Source of the DNA: Syngnathus acus
Taxonomy: Eukaryota; Chordata; Actinopteri; Syngnathiformes; Syngnathidae
Reading direction: 5' to 3'
Length of the DNA stretch: 64,000 bases
NCBI RefSeq assembly: GCF_901709675.1
Contig: NC_051094.1
Span: 15,658,501-15,722,500, forward strand
This document shows, in pieces, positions 14,101 to 25,200 of this stretch; position 1 is the first letter of the stretch; each line of letters starts with the position of its first letter. The notes under the pieces were generated by a model. That model was not told the origin of the DNA. It did no database searches and saw only the letters and a program-made list of their open reading frames with translations. The position numbers were made by a program, and so were the translations under genes.

Positions 14101-17100
14101 TTACGAAATTCAAATAAAGATGAAATTATAATCTTTGCATCTGACCACCTCAGAGGCAGGGAGAGCAAGATAGAAATGCTCTCAATGGTTTTGCATTTAC
14201 ACCAGCAGCACCACAAACACAAATATTCACTGATCCCACTGAGGGGCAAACATTTGCAAGTGTTTGTAAACAACACAAATGTGTGTTCAAGTCAGGATTC
14301 GGTCAAGGTCGCAGACATTTGCCCACAGTTTTAATGGATTTTGTTATCTCAAGGATGAGTATCAAAATTCTCTTTCAACAAAAACAGTACAGGCAAATGT
14401 TTGTGACCTTGAACAAACCCTGACGAGAATTTTCTATGTTCACAAACACTTGCAAATGTTTGTCTCTCAGTGGGACTGCGAGCTTTACTGATGATGCAGG
14501 ATGAGGAGCAATTGGGGGCTCTTCAGTACCGTCCTCTATGACAACCGCAACCCCCCCGCCCACACTCCACTGACTTCACAAGCCTTCAAAAATTGGCTCT
14601 TGGTTTGTGTGTGCCACCCCAAAAATGTAAGTGACCCTATGAAAGATTTATGAAGGCACCCAGTTTTAGTAAAGGAAGAATTGGGTTTTACATTTCTGTA
14701 TTTACAGTATACCTCAAAATCTTTAATAGTCCCCGTCCATGTGCATCCTTCATTGGGGCAAACAGCTGCCAAGGCCTCAACTTCTCTCCGAGCTGCATTG
14801 TCTGGAAAAGCCTGGAGGGAACATTAGGGAATCCTGTCCATTAGCAGGCTGATGTGTGTTGTTGGCTACATTTGGAATGGTTGTGTTACTTTGACGTACT
14901 TTCCTAAGGATCATAATAGTACATGATAATACATCTGCAAGGTGCAAAACATAAGCAGTAAGCAAGCACAGTTTTTGTTTTGTTTGCTGTTTACAATCAA
15001 TCAATTGTTGCTACATTTCATCATCTACGTCATGCTAGTTCCATATAATCAATAGACAAGTGAGAGGAAGAAATAAAGAAATTACTTACGCCTCCTTGTT
15101 TGAGAATCGAGGTGGGTTCCTCGAATAAGTCTTCTTTAAGGCAAGCATTGCATTTCTCAGGTCCAGAACTACACGACAACACATTATTATTCCACCAGTA
15201 AATATTTTGTGTTATTGATAAACCACCTTCAACGTGTCACACATTAATGATTGCTTGCATTGATTGTATTAGAATAAATATTTGTGTCCTCAAAATAGAA
15301 GAAAACCTATCAACCTTGTCAATGGTAGTGAATAGCAATAAATGTACAGATACTGTACAGTGTTCCCTTGCTCTATTGTGGTTCACCTTTCGCAGTATCA
15401 CTGTTTCAATTATTTTTTTGGGGGTGTTAGTGTATCATGCATTTATTTTAATTTATTGTACTGCGTAGGAATGGTAAACGGCAAATGGAGTGCACTTATA
15501 AGGTGCTTTTATCAAAACTATGGTGTTCAAAGCACTTTTCAAAGTCTCACATTCACCCATTCTTACCCGCAATGTGTTCTGACACACCAAGTCACACATT
15601 GCGCACCGGCACCGTTTTTGGTGGACTCTGAATAACCGAACGGCACTTTAAAACAAGTCGAGCCGTGTAAGCTAGATAGTTAACAGTTGCGTTCAGAGAG
15701 AGGGGAATGTTTAATCACCCCCCCGCAGTACAAAGAAGATAAAACATCGGCAAATAGCTGTTAAATATTTTGTCAAATTTTGTCTTAAAAAAACTTACCT
15801 TAACTGTAATCTGCATTCTTTAGTCAAAGACACAATCCTAGTTTATTAATGCGTGCCTTGTTGTTTGTTATTGATCAGAGTGAAAGTAAGTTACCATGTT
15901 ACCAGTTACCATCATCTTCGCGACCTTAAAAGAGCGAAGAAGACGAAGATGGCAACGAAGACAACGGGAAAAAAGCAGCAAGATGAGCAGCTACCAAATT
16001 TTGTTTTTTGCACAATAACATCAAAAAGGGTTGCATCAACCCATCAGGATTTGGCTAATATGCACCACAACATTCTAGTTAAGGAAAGCCATGTTGGGGT
16101 AAAATTAAAAAGTGGCCAGGGGGCAGAGCACGCTCCTCTTACAGCCTGCAGCTTGCAGTTAAATCGATTAATTGTAACGAGTATTTAGAAGGAAGGGCAC
16201 CGTTTGGGGATGGAAGGGGGCTCATAACCGCATAATAGGAACATAACCCCACCGAAAAAAATAAATAAAAACTTAAAATGAAAAAAATTATAATAAGGTC
16301 TACTTCTCTGATTTTCCTTATTGCAGTCACTTTTTGGAACGCAAGTCCTGCGATAATTAAGGGAACACTGTACACAATAATTTAACTCTGATTAATTTGT
16401 TGCAGGAAATAGACAATTTATACTTAAAGTTAAAAGTCAAAGTCCCAATGATCATTGTCACACACACATCTGGGTGTGGTGAAATTGGTCCTCTGTATTC
16501 AACCCATCCTCATGTGATTTTGATCCATCCCCTGGGGGAGAGGGGAGCAGTGAGCAGCAGTGGTGCCGCGCTCAGTAATCATTTGGTGATCTAACACCCC
16601 AGCCAGGATTTGAACCCACAACCTTCCAGTCTCAGGGCAGACACTCTACCACTAGGCTGGTTACAAGATTATCATCAATTATTAAAATGATTATATGGGG
16701 CACAAGAAGCGCGGAAATGAATAATTACTAGCTTCTTTGAAATTCACTATACGAATATACCTCAGACAATATCACTTGATCACTGTACTACAAATGACCA
16801 ATCATATTATATACATTGTGACTGTTTCTAATTTGGCTTATTTTGCTTTTTTGTAACATGTTGCGAAATAGCTGCTGAATAACTTATTGTTTTAGTTTTT
16901 TTCAACAATGACAATAAGTCAATATTGTGGTTGACAGCCCCCCTTAAAAAACTAAAATTTGCTGTGCTACGGTATAGGTAACAAAGCAAAATTATATACG
17001 CACTGTTTTTAATATTCATTCGATGATTGGAACATGTTTGAATGATGGTCCGCTAGCTAATCGATGAGTATACAAATAAATAAATGATGTGCCGTAACAC

Positions 17101-17609
17101 TTCAGGAATATTCAATTTAGCTGAGAGATGTTATCATAATCGAACGAGATACAAAATCATGGTCAACGTGAACATGAGAACGTTGGAAACACAAGCTATC
17201 CTCAGAGTCTTTTAAAAAGGATAAAAGTTGTGATTAGAGCAATGTCCGTTGGCCGAATTCAGAGTATGTGTTTGTAATATGAATATTACAATTACCTTGT
17301 ATTTCGTTGCCTGTGACAATACACACGGGAGCATTAAAATGATGCTTTAAAAGGGCTCAGTAGCCAGTTGTAAATCAATGTACGAACGCTAGCCCGTCAG
17401 CCACCATGACACGATACCCACCTCACTATTTGGTTGAAACAGAACGAACAAAAGCGGTGTCCACATTGCGCCTGTAAGGGCCTTCGCAGGATTTTCAGGC
17501 AAGAATTACACAAATGTTTGTCCTCCAGGTTGTTGGCCAAAATTTTCTTTGGGAAGCCTGGTTTGTTTCCTTCCAGCGAAGATGGTGGAGACGGCTCTTG
17601 AGCAGCCAT
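1439..17609 (-). CDS. traf2: TNF receptor-associated factor 2 (TRAF2), complete
   Basis: Cytoplasmic adaptor and RING protein that binds TNF-receptor family tails and feeds NF-kB and JNK signalling. Coding exons, minus strand: 17422-17609, 15090-15168, 14713-14811, 12841-13002, 9129-9203, 8925-8999, 7056-7508, 4920-5097, 4684-4832, 1439-1657. They sum to 1677 nt, 558 codons, with every phase consistent. The RING shows C34, C37, C49, H51, C54, C57, C69 and C72. TRAF-type zinc fingers follow in exons 3-6, then a coiled coil in exon 7 ([21 protein letters not shown]). The MATH domain in exons 8-10 has [30 protein letters not shown] and [13 protein letters not shown], and the protein ends DLTGL. 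Family knowledge: human TRAF2 is 501 residues; the extra length is mostly a Gly-rich linker in exon 7. The exon 8 acceptor at 5098 has a weak pyrimidine tract. Confidence 0.95.
1745..1970 (-). repeat. Fragment of tRNA-derived SINE, family A
   Basis: It shares CCTATCCCAGC, the GCAGTAGGCGG block, CAGACAAACAACCATTCAC and the GTGGGAGGAAAC block with the fuller copy at 19785-20115, in the same orientation. It lies in TRAF2 intron 9. Confidence 0.7.
2400..4340 (+). pseudogene. Tc1/mariner transposase pseudogene, split by a later insertion
   Basis: Left part (about 2462-3061) shows Tc1-like pieces such as [27 protein letters not shown] and a degraded DE-motif region ([11 protein letters not shown]). 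Right part (4098-4330) continues with SSPDLNPIEN-like and [10 protein letters not shown]-like sequence. Stops and frameshifts are frequent. The TIR element at 3062-4095 interrupts it at a TA. It lies in TRAF2 intron 9. Confidence 0.75.
3062..4095. mobile_element. TIR element carrying 251-bp tandem repeats
   Basis: The termini CCGTATTTTCCGCCCTAAAA and the complement at 4076-4095 are near-perfect inverted repeats, flanked by TA (3060-3061, 4096-4097). Inside, a 251-bp unit repeats with starts at 3095, 3346, 3597 and 3848, the last truncated. No transposase is present, so it would have to be mobilised by another element. Confidence 0.85.
5122..5180. repeat. AT/ACAT microsatellite
   Basis: Alternating TA with CA interruptions, just upstream (on the minus strand) of TRAF2 exon 8, near its acceptor. 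Confidence 0.9.
5190..5420. repeat. Interspersed repeat, also at 36410-36600
   Basis: Blocks such as ATCGTTTAGA, ACATTTTTTAAC, GTCCTTCATGAAA and TTTATCTTTT recur in the same order in IMP4 intron 4. It lies in TRAF2 intron 8 or its flank; the superfamily is unclear. Confidence 0.6.
6081..7007. mobile_element. TIR element, ATGTATAATGCGC subtype, with a SINE inside
   Basis: The ends CCGTTTTTTTCCATGTATAA and its complement at the right, flanked by TA (6079-6080, 7008-7009), define a relative of the CCGTATTTTCC family. A SINE of family B sits inside. The right end is only about 50 bp from the 3' edge of TRAF2 exon 7. Confidence 0.8.
6220..6457 (-). repeat. tRNA-derived SINE, family B, truncated
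   Basis: Matches the complete copy at 46405-46712 in reverse orientation (CACACCCAGATG, GAGCAGTGAGCAGCAG, GGTATGACCCGGCCGGG) but lacks the tRNA-like head. Confidence 0.8.
9204..12840. other. traf2: TRAF2 intron 4 content
   Basis: No gene is seen. There is MITE-like sequence at about 9340-9700 (GGGGTGCAACAGTAC and repeated AAACCCAAATAT blocks). A partly duplicated AT-rich segment at 10400-10640 has GGGTTGAAT and GTAGAAATTAGAAGG twice. A mixed microsatellite lies at 10866-10940 and a SINE tail fragment at about 12330-12412. Confidence 0.5.
10866..10940. repeat. Mixed TCTA/TA/ACAT microsatellite
   Basis: Runs of TCTC, TATA and ACATAC in sequence. Confidence 0.85.
13780..14200 (+). pseudogene. 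LINE reverse-transcriptase fragment (L2/CR1-like)
   Basis: Broken frames carry [11 protein letters not shown], a CHGVPQGCS motif typical of non-LTR reverse transcriptases, and [20 protein letters not shown] followed by [11 protein letters not shown]. Stops and shifts separate these parts. It lies in TRAF2 intron 3. Confidence 0.7.
14235..14474. mobile_element. Short palindromic MITE
   Basis: About 33-bp imperfect terminal inverted repeats begin CCCACTGAGGGGCAAACATT and end with the complement. A second, inner pair repeats the motif GACATTTGCC/GGCAAATGTTTG, so most of the element folds on itself. Its superfamily is not assigned. Confidence 0.7.
15358..16370. mobile_element. Tigger-like TIR element
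   Basis: The termini CAGTGTTCCCTTGCTCTATT and GGGAACACTG are flanked by TA (15356-15357, 16371-16372), as for pogo/Tigger elements. The interior has no intact transposase; a common fish repeat starts near 15490. It lies in TRAF2 intron 1. Confidence 0.7.
16436..16662 (-). repeat. tRNA-derived SINE, family B
   Basis: The reverse complement starts with a tRNA-like head (box A around CCTAGTGGTAGAGTG, box B GGTTCAAATCC) and ends with the family tail. The middle is shortened relative to 46405-46712. It lies in TRAF2 intron 1. Confidence 0.8.
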
Positions 17610-18285
17610 TATTCCCCTTGAGCAATATCGGGGTGCTCACTAACTGGGGTCTGTTCAAGAACGCAAAGTAGGAAACACCTCTAAAAGTGTATTTAGCGAT
17701 GTACACCAATAAGCACCCATTAGACTACGGGCTAAAATAAATATCTCCATTCGCAAAACACACAATACACAGTCTGCATCTCGTAAAAAGGGAATCTTGA
17801 TTTCACGTGTTTAAAAGAACCAACCGAGGATGCTATGCTCACTGGTGCAATCTTTCTCTGCCTCTAGGGGGAGCAAGTACAACAGGACAGCATCAGGAAG
17901 AGGACAGCATTTTTGGCCATCGCTCCAACTTCAACGTATGTATTCCCAAAATACATACCACGGGCTCTTCCATTTTTTTCATTCGAAAAAATTATGTTTT
18001 TCACAGAATTCTAAATTTTCAACCAAAAATTCACCATTCATTCCCAATGGCACATTCAACATTTCAGATTTACATATTTCACATTTGAAATTCACAACAT
18101 TCAGCTCATTCAATTCACCTTGAAAAAGATGAATTCAATTTGTTGCAACTTTAAGCTGTCCATCTTGTATCTACTGATTCCAAAAATTCCCACTTACCAA
18201 AAATTCGACCTTTTCCCTATTAAAATACCCACTGTAAATATTTACATTATTTCTCATTGTTCTTTTGTAATTTAAGTAAAACAAG

Positions 18286-18370
18286 TACTACTACTACTAC
18301 TATTACTACTACTGCTACAAAACTAGTCAATTGTAATACACATATTTAAAAAAAAAAAAAAAAAAAAAAA
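18286..18370. repeat. ACT microsatellite and poly-A run
   Basis: An ACT-rich stretch followed shortly by about 22 A residues. Confidence 0.85.
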
Positions 18371-19784
18371 GCTTTTATGCTGGAAATTTCAAATAAAACA
18401 ACCTGCACAGCAAAACACAAGGGGTGAAACAAAATAAACATCACTCTCATGTGTATCCCCTCCGCCACTCCTGTTGCGGAGCCTGTTTTAATTTCAAAGC
18501 CATTGCTGTCCTTCTTTTTTTTTTATCATCCGAGGCCTCTGTGTATGTGTTCCAAACAGCTTCTGCAAACAAAGATAGACTCAATGGAGATTGAGCACCA
18601 CCCGTTATAGACTTTGGAATTACTCTGTAAAGAATTATGAATAAATAAAGTCTGACAATAACTTTAATTTGGTTAATTTGTTTAATTTCATAATTGTAAG
18701 TATTACAGAGATTACCTAGTACAGTCTAAACAAATTGTTGTATGTCATGTCAGTCGCACATTTCGAACATCGCACAAGAACGAGCAGACAGTTTTTTTAT
18801 TTTACCAGCTCTAACAGAGTATTCTTGATGGCCCTCTTTGCATGAGGCCCACCACCACGCATATTGAACTTTCTCATTTGTGAAGAGTCGGCAACAGAAA
18901 AAAATTAAACAGTAACTAACAAAGCTGTATTACACCACCACATTGTAACCATCCACTATTGTTCTAATCTACAGTACAGATGTTAAACTTGCATGTGTAA
19001 TCAGCGTTGTCATTGGTTTTCTTACTGCATGTTTTCAAATCCTCCCCACCAACATGAGACAGCTTTGCAATCTATATATAACAAATTATGAACAGTGTTT
19101 CAGAAGAGTGGAATTACTTAAAGACAAAGTTTAATCAAGGGACTTTTTTCTCGTAGGTCAGACAGACGTGACTGTTAAAAGTCAGTAACCCTGGTACGAT
19201 ACCAATGAAACCAAATAGACCCCTATGGGTTCCATTTGTATGCTATCAAGACCAAAGGGGAGACCAAAACAATCAAAATTTTGATAAACATTGATTCGAT
19301 GGTCTATCATTCTGATTAACCCTTGCGTGTCGTACGTCCTGTTTGGCATTTATTTCCCTGGACCTCATCTCAAAGGTCTCCAGATTAGTCCACTCTCTGT
19401 GCACATTCTCCCCGAGAGTTGAGGCTTCTCATCTCAAGATTTGAGAGGACTCCACAACGACAAAAAATGTTAGCTGCAAGATTCAAATCAACCATTTGCC
19501 ACAAACAACTTTACCTTGTATGAAAAAGGATTGTGGCATTTTGTTTGTGCTGTTGGGTATGTTTTATTTAATTTGCTTGCTTTTGTTTGTACATATCAAA
19601 TAATATTCTCTTAAGTTTTAAATAGTACAGCGTAGATATAAAATTGCTTGTTCTACAAGTTGTTCTCAAATGATCAGAACGTATCAAGTAATGCTGTTTT
19701 TTTTTTGCATTTTGAATTCCGTCCCGGTTTCCTAAGGGTCAAAGACAAGGCATGTCATAAATGCATCATTAATATTCCATCCAT

Positions 19785-20115
19785 CCATTTTCTGGACCGC
19801 TTGTCCCCACGGGGGTCGCGGGCGTGCTGGACCCTATCCCAGCAGTCATTGGGCAGTAGGCGGGGGACACCTTGAACTGATCGCCAGCCAATTGCAGGCC
19901 ACACAGAGACAAACAACCATGCACACTCACACCTACGGGCAATTTGGAGTGCTCAATCGGCCTTCCATGCATGTTTTTGGTTTATGGGAGGGAATCAGAG
20001 TGCCCGTAGAAAACCCACGCAGGCATGGGGAGAACATGCAAACGCCACACAGGAATCGAACCCGCACCCTCTGAACTGTGAGGCGGACGTGCTAACCAGT
20101 GTTTCATCATGCCGC
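19785..20115 (-). repeat. tRNA-derived SINE, family A, near full length
   Basis: On the minus strand it begins ACTGGTTAGCACGTCCGCC (box A-like), has box B GGTTCGATTCC, then the body, and ends in the CCATCCATCCATTTTCT tail. Related pieces are at 1745, 12330 and 30042. Confidence 0.85.
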
Positions 20116-20509
20116 CCATTATTATTATTATATGCATCTGTGCTGGTAAGCTCTTTATAAACAATTTCTTCAGCATTGTTGAAATTAAATGGCCGAGTTG
20201 TACATCGAACCTTTATGCAGACATTTCTCAGGACTGTTTCATAAAGTGCTTGTAATGGAGTTGTGATAAAATAGCTCGTCTGTCCCATGATTTATTTATT
20301 TATTCATAGTCTTTACACTGGAGGCCTTTCCTGACCAAATCAGCTCATTATTATTATTATCATCATTATTATTATTATTAACATAAAATGTGCGTCTACC
20401 ACGCTCGTTCGTATCCTGTTAAGCTTTATTGTGAAAGAGTAAAGGGAAGTCGAATGTATTGAGTCGCGCTTAGAATAGGCGACACTCGTATCCTTGCAAA
20501 GGAATGTAG

Positions 20510-22229
20510 CTGCAGTAATATTTCTTTTAGGGATGGATCTCTGACTAAATGAAGATGACGGAACTGGACTTTCTCTTCTTCGACAACTCCGTGAGTATTT
20601 TTTTCCATTGCCACTCGGGAATCATCATCCAATGGAGCCACAAATGTACGTCCGCAGAGGGGAACGCTAAGCTAGTGCGGACTGTGTCGCTAACATTTGT
20701 TACTTAAAACAGAGACTAGGGATAACGTTACCTTTATCTAGAGGTGGGTTAAAATTGGTCGAGGTTTGAGTTACGCTCGATGTTGTCATAATCTTCACGA
20801 TCATCGCAGTTTCTAATCGTTATTGTCCTAAAATTCTAAATGTGCCCAAACGAGCTAACAGTCCGTAAAGCCAATGCTAGGTGGTTACGTTAAAAAGGAG
20901 TTCTGCAGCGACCTGGAATTTTTAGTAATAAATAAATATAGTGGAGAACTGTGACATTCCTAATACTGTCGCACCGCTTCTGAGTGCGTTCACATAATAC
21001 ACATGTACTTCTCGGATGATGTCATAGATAATGTCATGATGCACCACTGGAGCCTTGAAGTGCCACATGAGTTTGTTTCCGTTCATGTCATCAAGGAGAG
21101 TCTCTATTTTTAAAAATATAAAATACAGCGTAGTATTGACATCATTTCATGCTGTAGTAATGCTGTGTCTTATGTTCTAACCCATAAGTTTACTATTACT
21201 TGCATATTCTGTACCAGTGCTGTTTACTTTACACTGCACAAAAGAATGTCAACCGCATCTGGGTTTGGGGGATTCAGGTTTTTTCATGGGCACCTCAGTA
21301 GTTGGCGCTCAGGGTACAGACTTGCAAACCGCCAACAACCTGCCCAGATATCTACTTTTACCCCATTAAACTTTAAATGATGGACTATGAACTTTAGATG
21401 CATGTTTTGGCTGGTTAGCACTTCTTGCTTTACAGTGCAGAGGTTGTATGTTCAACTCTGGGATCTTGCCTACCTTTGTGGAATTTGCGTGTTCTTCCTG
21501 TTCCTCCGTGCATTTTTCCTGGGTGCCCTGATTTCCTCCCATATTCCATAAGGTATTACATATTAAATTTAAAAAATCCACACAGTTTAAAATGTAGTTT
21601 TGGGGATATTGACAGCATTTCATTTTTATCTGCCATTTATACACCCACCCATTCATTTTCTTTACCCCTAATCCTAAAGGTCAAAGCTAAAATGGTGCCT
21701 GACCCATCTGACCGTGCAAGAGGTGGGCAAACCCTGGACTGGTTGAAGTTCAATCGCAGGCTGCACATTGACAAGTAGAATATACTTTTGCAGCTATTTA
21801 GAGTCAATCAATTGTTTTTCTTTTTTTGGAATATGGGAGAAAGCTGCTTTTGTGTTTAGACAGAAAGGTCTGCAGTTTATAAATATTACATTTATTTATT
21901 TATTTATTTATTTATTTATTTTCATTTGTACTGTATTATTAAAAAAATTACTAATGAAGGAAAATCCATTCCCCTGATGTTCTGCTTTTTTTTTCTTTCC
22001 TCCCCCACAGATGATGAACAGCATGATGACTTCTTCTATTTCCAACTGGCCGGAAAACACAACAGCTCAAATATAGTTCTTACCAGATCAGAGTGTTGAC
22101 AATTAACTTTTGTACCTATTAAGACTCACCATTGCAATTTTTATAGAGTTTGTTGCATGATCAATTTATTCCGAAAAACCCCACTTTCCACCTTTTTGAT
22201 CATATCATAAGTTTCTGACAAATTGAAAA
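20510..22229 (+). promoter_or_regulatory. rabl6: Putative RABL6 5' leader (one untranslated exon plus leader of the first coding exon)
   Basis: A likely leader exon ends at 20590 before GTGAGT. A strong acceptor (pyrimidine run then CCCCCACAG) ends at 22010, and the following sequence runs without a needed splice to the RABL6 ATG at 22230. Joining the two pieces creates a 35-codon upstream ORF (20549-20590 plus 22011-22076, stop TAG), and another short upstream ATG follows near 22158. The transcription start is not visible, so the left boundary is a guess. The intron between holds SINE-like sequence (about 21400-21790) and an ATTT microsatellite. Confidence 0.45.
21890..21921. repeat. ATTT microsatellite
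   Basis: Seven to eight tandem ATTT units. Confidence 0.9.
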
Positions 22230-25200
22230 ATGTTTTCGGCGTTGAAAAAGCTGGTGGGGTCTGAGCCGGGCCAGCTCAGGGACAAGAACATTCCTGCTGG
22301 CCTACAGTCCATGAACCAAAGTTTGCAAAGACGCTTCGCTAAAGGGGTCCAATATAATAGTAAGCTTTCAAACAAACATTTTCCATTTTTAAACAAACTC
22401 ATATACACACAATCTTTTATGTTACATACATAGCCTATTTCTCCGTGCAGTGCAAACACACCGAAAGAAAGAGTGTAGAATTCAAAATAAGTCACGGGAA
22501 CATTTTTTTTAAAGGTGTTGTGTAAATTTGCTTTTCAAATACTCAATTAAAATATAAGCAAATTGGCATTAATATTTAAACTCCTAATGTGTTTTTTTTT
22601 TCCCAATTCATTTTACTCAAGTGAAAATCGTCATCCGCGGCGATCGGAACACTGGAAAGAGTACTTTATGGTATCGACTGCAGGGCAAGAAGTTTGTGGA
22701 AGAGTACATCCCCACTCAGGAGATTCAAGCCACGAGCATTCATTGGAACTACAAAAGTGGGTGGTTTTTAACATCTTTAAAAGTCTAGTCAATGCTCAGT
22801 GTGTCTGTGTTGTTTTTTCATTTATTGCTCATGTGAACACATTTACATGTACTGTTGCCTTTTTATTCATTCCAGTGGCTCCATATCAAGGTAAACTAGT
22901 TTTATTTAGTCCAAGTTTGGTAACTGTTCGTTGTTGGCTTTGCTGTACTAGCCCTTGCTCTTGTAGTGTTCTAAATAATAGAGCAGTCACTGAATCTGTG
23001 TGAGCGTATCATCATAATCTCTGTGTTAGTATAAACTTCTTCTGCAAAACAACACTTAGATAATTAAACCTCCTCTCATGTTTCTCAGCTACTGATGATG
23101 TGGTCAAGGTCGAGGTGTGGGACGTGGTTGACAAAGGTAAGTGGTGGTGTAAAAGTGTGTCATGGTGTATCGAGCTTTTTGCTAAGTCTGACCTCATCGC
23201 CACAGATCAAACTGCTGAATCTCATGACTCCATGCGTGGTTGTTGTTTTGTTTCCTGTCCTCACTCATTTCTTTTCTGAACCCCTCGCGCTCATCTCAGG
23301 CCAAAAATATCCTCTTCCTGAAGGTGTAGGTGAGCGCCACTCTAGTGTGTAGAATTTCAACACTGTTGTGTGCTGTTGGTATGCTACACCGTCCTCCATT
23401 GTTATCTGAGAATTGATATTCTTGAGGTTTGCAGTTTGGCTACACCTTAAAGTTTGGCTGTTTTCTTGCTGTGTTTACAATAGTAGTCCAGATCATCTAC
23501 ACACTAACCAAGCTTACTGATACTAGCGATATTGGGTTACTATACTTGAAGCATAGCGTTTTGAGATGCATTGGTACACTGCAGTTCTGTAAGAAAAGTA
23601 TGTGCTGCTCTGCTTGCTCCACCCACAAACTCACCGAAAGCGAGAAGAGAACCCTACATTTGATGTAATCCCTCTTATATCTTGATCTTTCAGGCAAAGG
23701 CAAAAAGCGTGGAGACAATTTGAAACTGGAGAATGAGCCACAAGAGGTAATATTAATCACATGACTGTCATGTGTTAAGAACAAATAGCTTACTCATAGG
23801 ATGTGGGTCAGTGATGGGGGGGGGCTACTAGGCTGTTACCAAATCAAATTGATGTGGCAGTTCTTATGTATTATCAATACTTTTATGTGTTGCAGTCAGA
23901 TGAAGTAGCCCTTGACGCGGAGTTTCTAGATGTGTACAAGAATTGCAATGGAGTCATCATGATGTTTGACATTACCAAGCAATGGTAAGAATCGTCTGTG
24001 TCCTCGCTTGAGGGTATACTAGAAGTTGTTTTTAGAAGTAGACGTAAGTGAAGTGTAATCAACTCCAGCTTTGACATCGCTTCCTCCTCTCTAAATTACT
24101 TAAGTGTAAGTTTCTACTAGATTTGTTTGGGCTGCGATTTTAAAATTGACTTTTATTGAGAGCTGTCCACTATGTTTTCAGGACATTTAACTACATCTTA
24201 AGGGAACTTCCCAAAGTTCCCACTCATGTACCAGTTTGTGTGCTCGGAAACCACAGAGACATGGGTGAGCATCGGGTCATCCTCCCTGATGATATAAGAG
24301 AGCTAATTGCTGGACTAAACAGGTAAATATCATCTCCGACCAAATGCCGCATCTCCCTAACACAAGACAATCACCTCAAGCGAGAAAGGTCAATTGTAAG
24401 AGTCTTTAGAAACAACAAAATGCTCAACTAAACACACCTTCTCATTCAATGCGTTTTCATGTTTCTTGTATTTATTTTCTGGACGATTTACATTGTAGAT
24501 TCTCACAGAACATGTGGAGTTATGTACTTCACAACCAAAAAGATGAAATAACTCAAATCATGTTTTGTATCTTCGTTCCTTTAAAATAGCCAGCCCCCCC
24601 TTTGCCCTGATTACTGCTTTGCATTCTCCAGAAATAATTGCCTTATCTTGGCAAGGGGCGGGATAGTCCATTGTTGTAGGAGAAATGTACTAATCTTCAT
24701 TTCTTCATTTCCTGCCTTATTTCTTAACATTTTAATCAGCCACCCCACCCTGGGTGCAAACCACATACTGTAAAAAATGCGGCACCTGATCATGTGTTGG
24801 TTTCCTTCCGTGTCGTCTCCACCACTACTAGTGGCACTTGTCTTTGTCCTTGTTTGTCTGTAATTTATCCATTTTTACATTTGTAAGTCAAAAAAGTCAA
24901 AGTCTGCTTTATTGTCAATTTCTTCACATACCAAGACACACAAAGAAATCGTACAGTACAGTAGATAGCATGAAGTCTAGTGTATTTCTGGCTTGTAAGA
25001 TTTGTCTCCTTGCTGAGTTGGAGATCCCACATCAGGAAGTGGGTTGATTAAAGTTCTGATAGTGGTGCAAATTCACAACCTTTTGGTCGAACTTAACGCA
25101 TCAGCAGTTGCAGCACAACATACGCAATACCAGTGGTTCTTAACCTTGTTAGAGGTACCAAACCCCACTAGTTTCCTATGCGCATTCACCAAACCCCTCT

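Larger units (their letters stand above)
17610..20509. other. Head-to-head spacer between TRAF2 and RABL6
   Basis: This spacer should hold both promoters. It is not an obvious CpG island. It contains an ACT microsatellite and poly-A run (18286-18370), a family A SINE (19785-20115), ATT repeats, and two exon-like open segments on the minus strand near 18447-18562 and 18820-18880 of unknown meaning. No known gene is recognised. Confidence 0.45.

Noticed and set aside
16436-16662. Possible tRNA gene (box A and box B present)
   Set aside because: The tRNA-like head belongs to a SINE; no cloverleaf with proper acceptor stem is seen.
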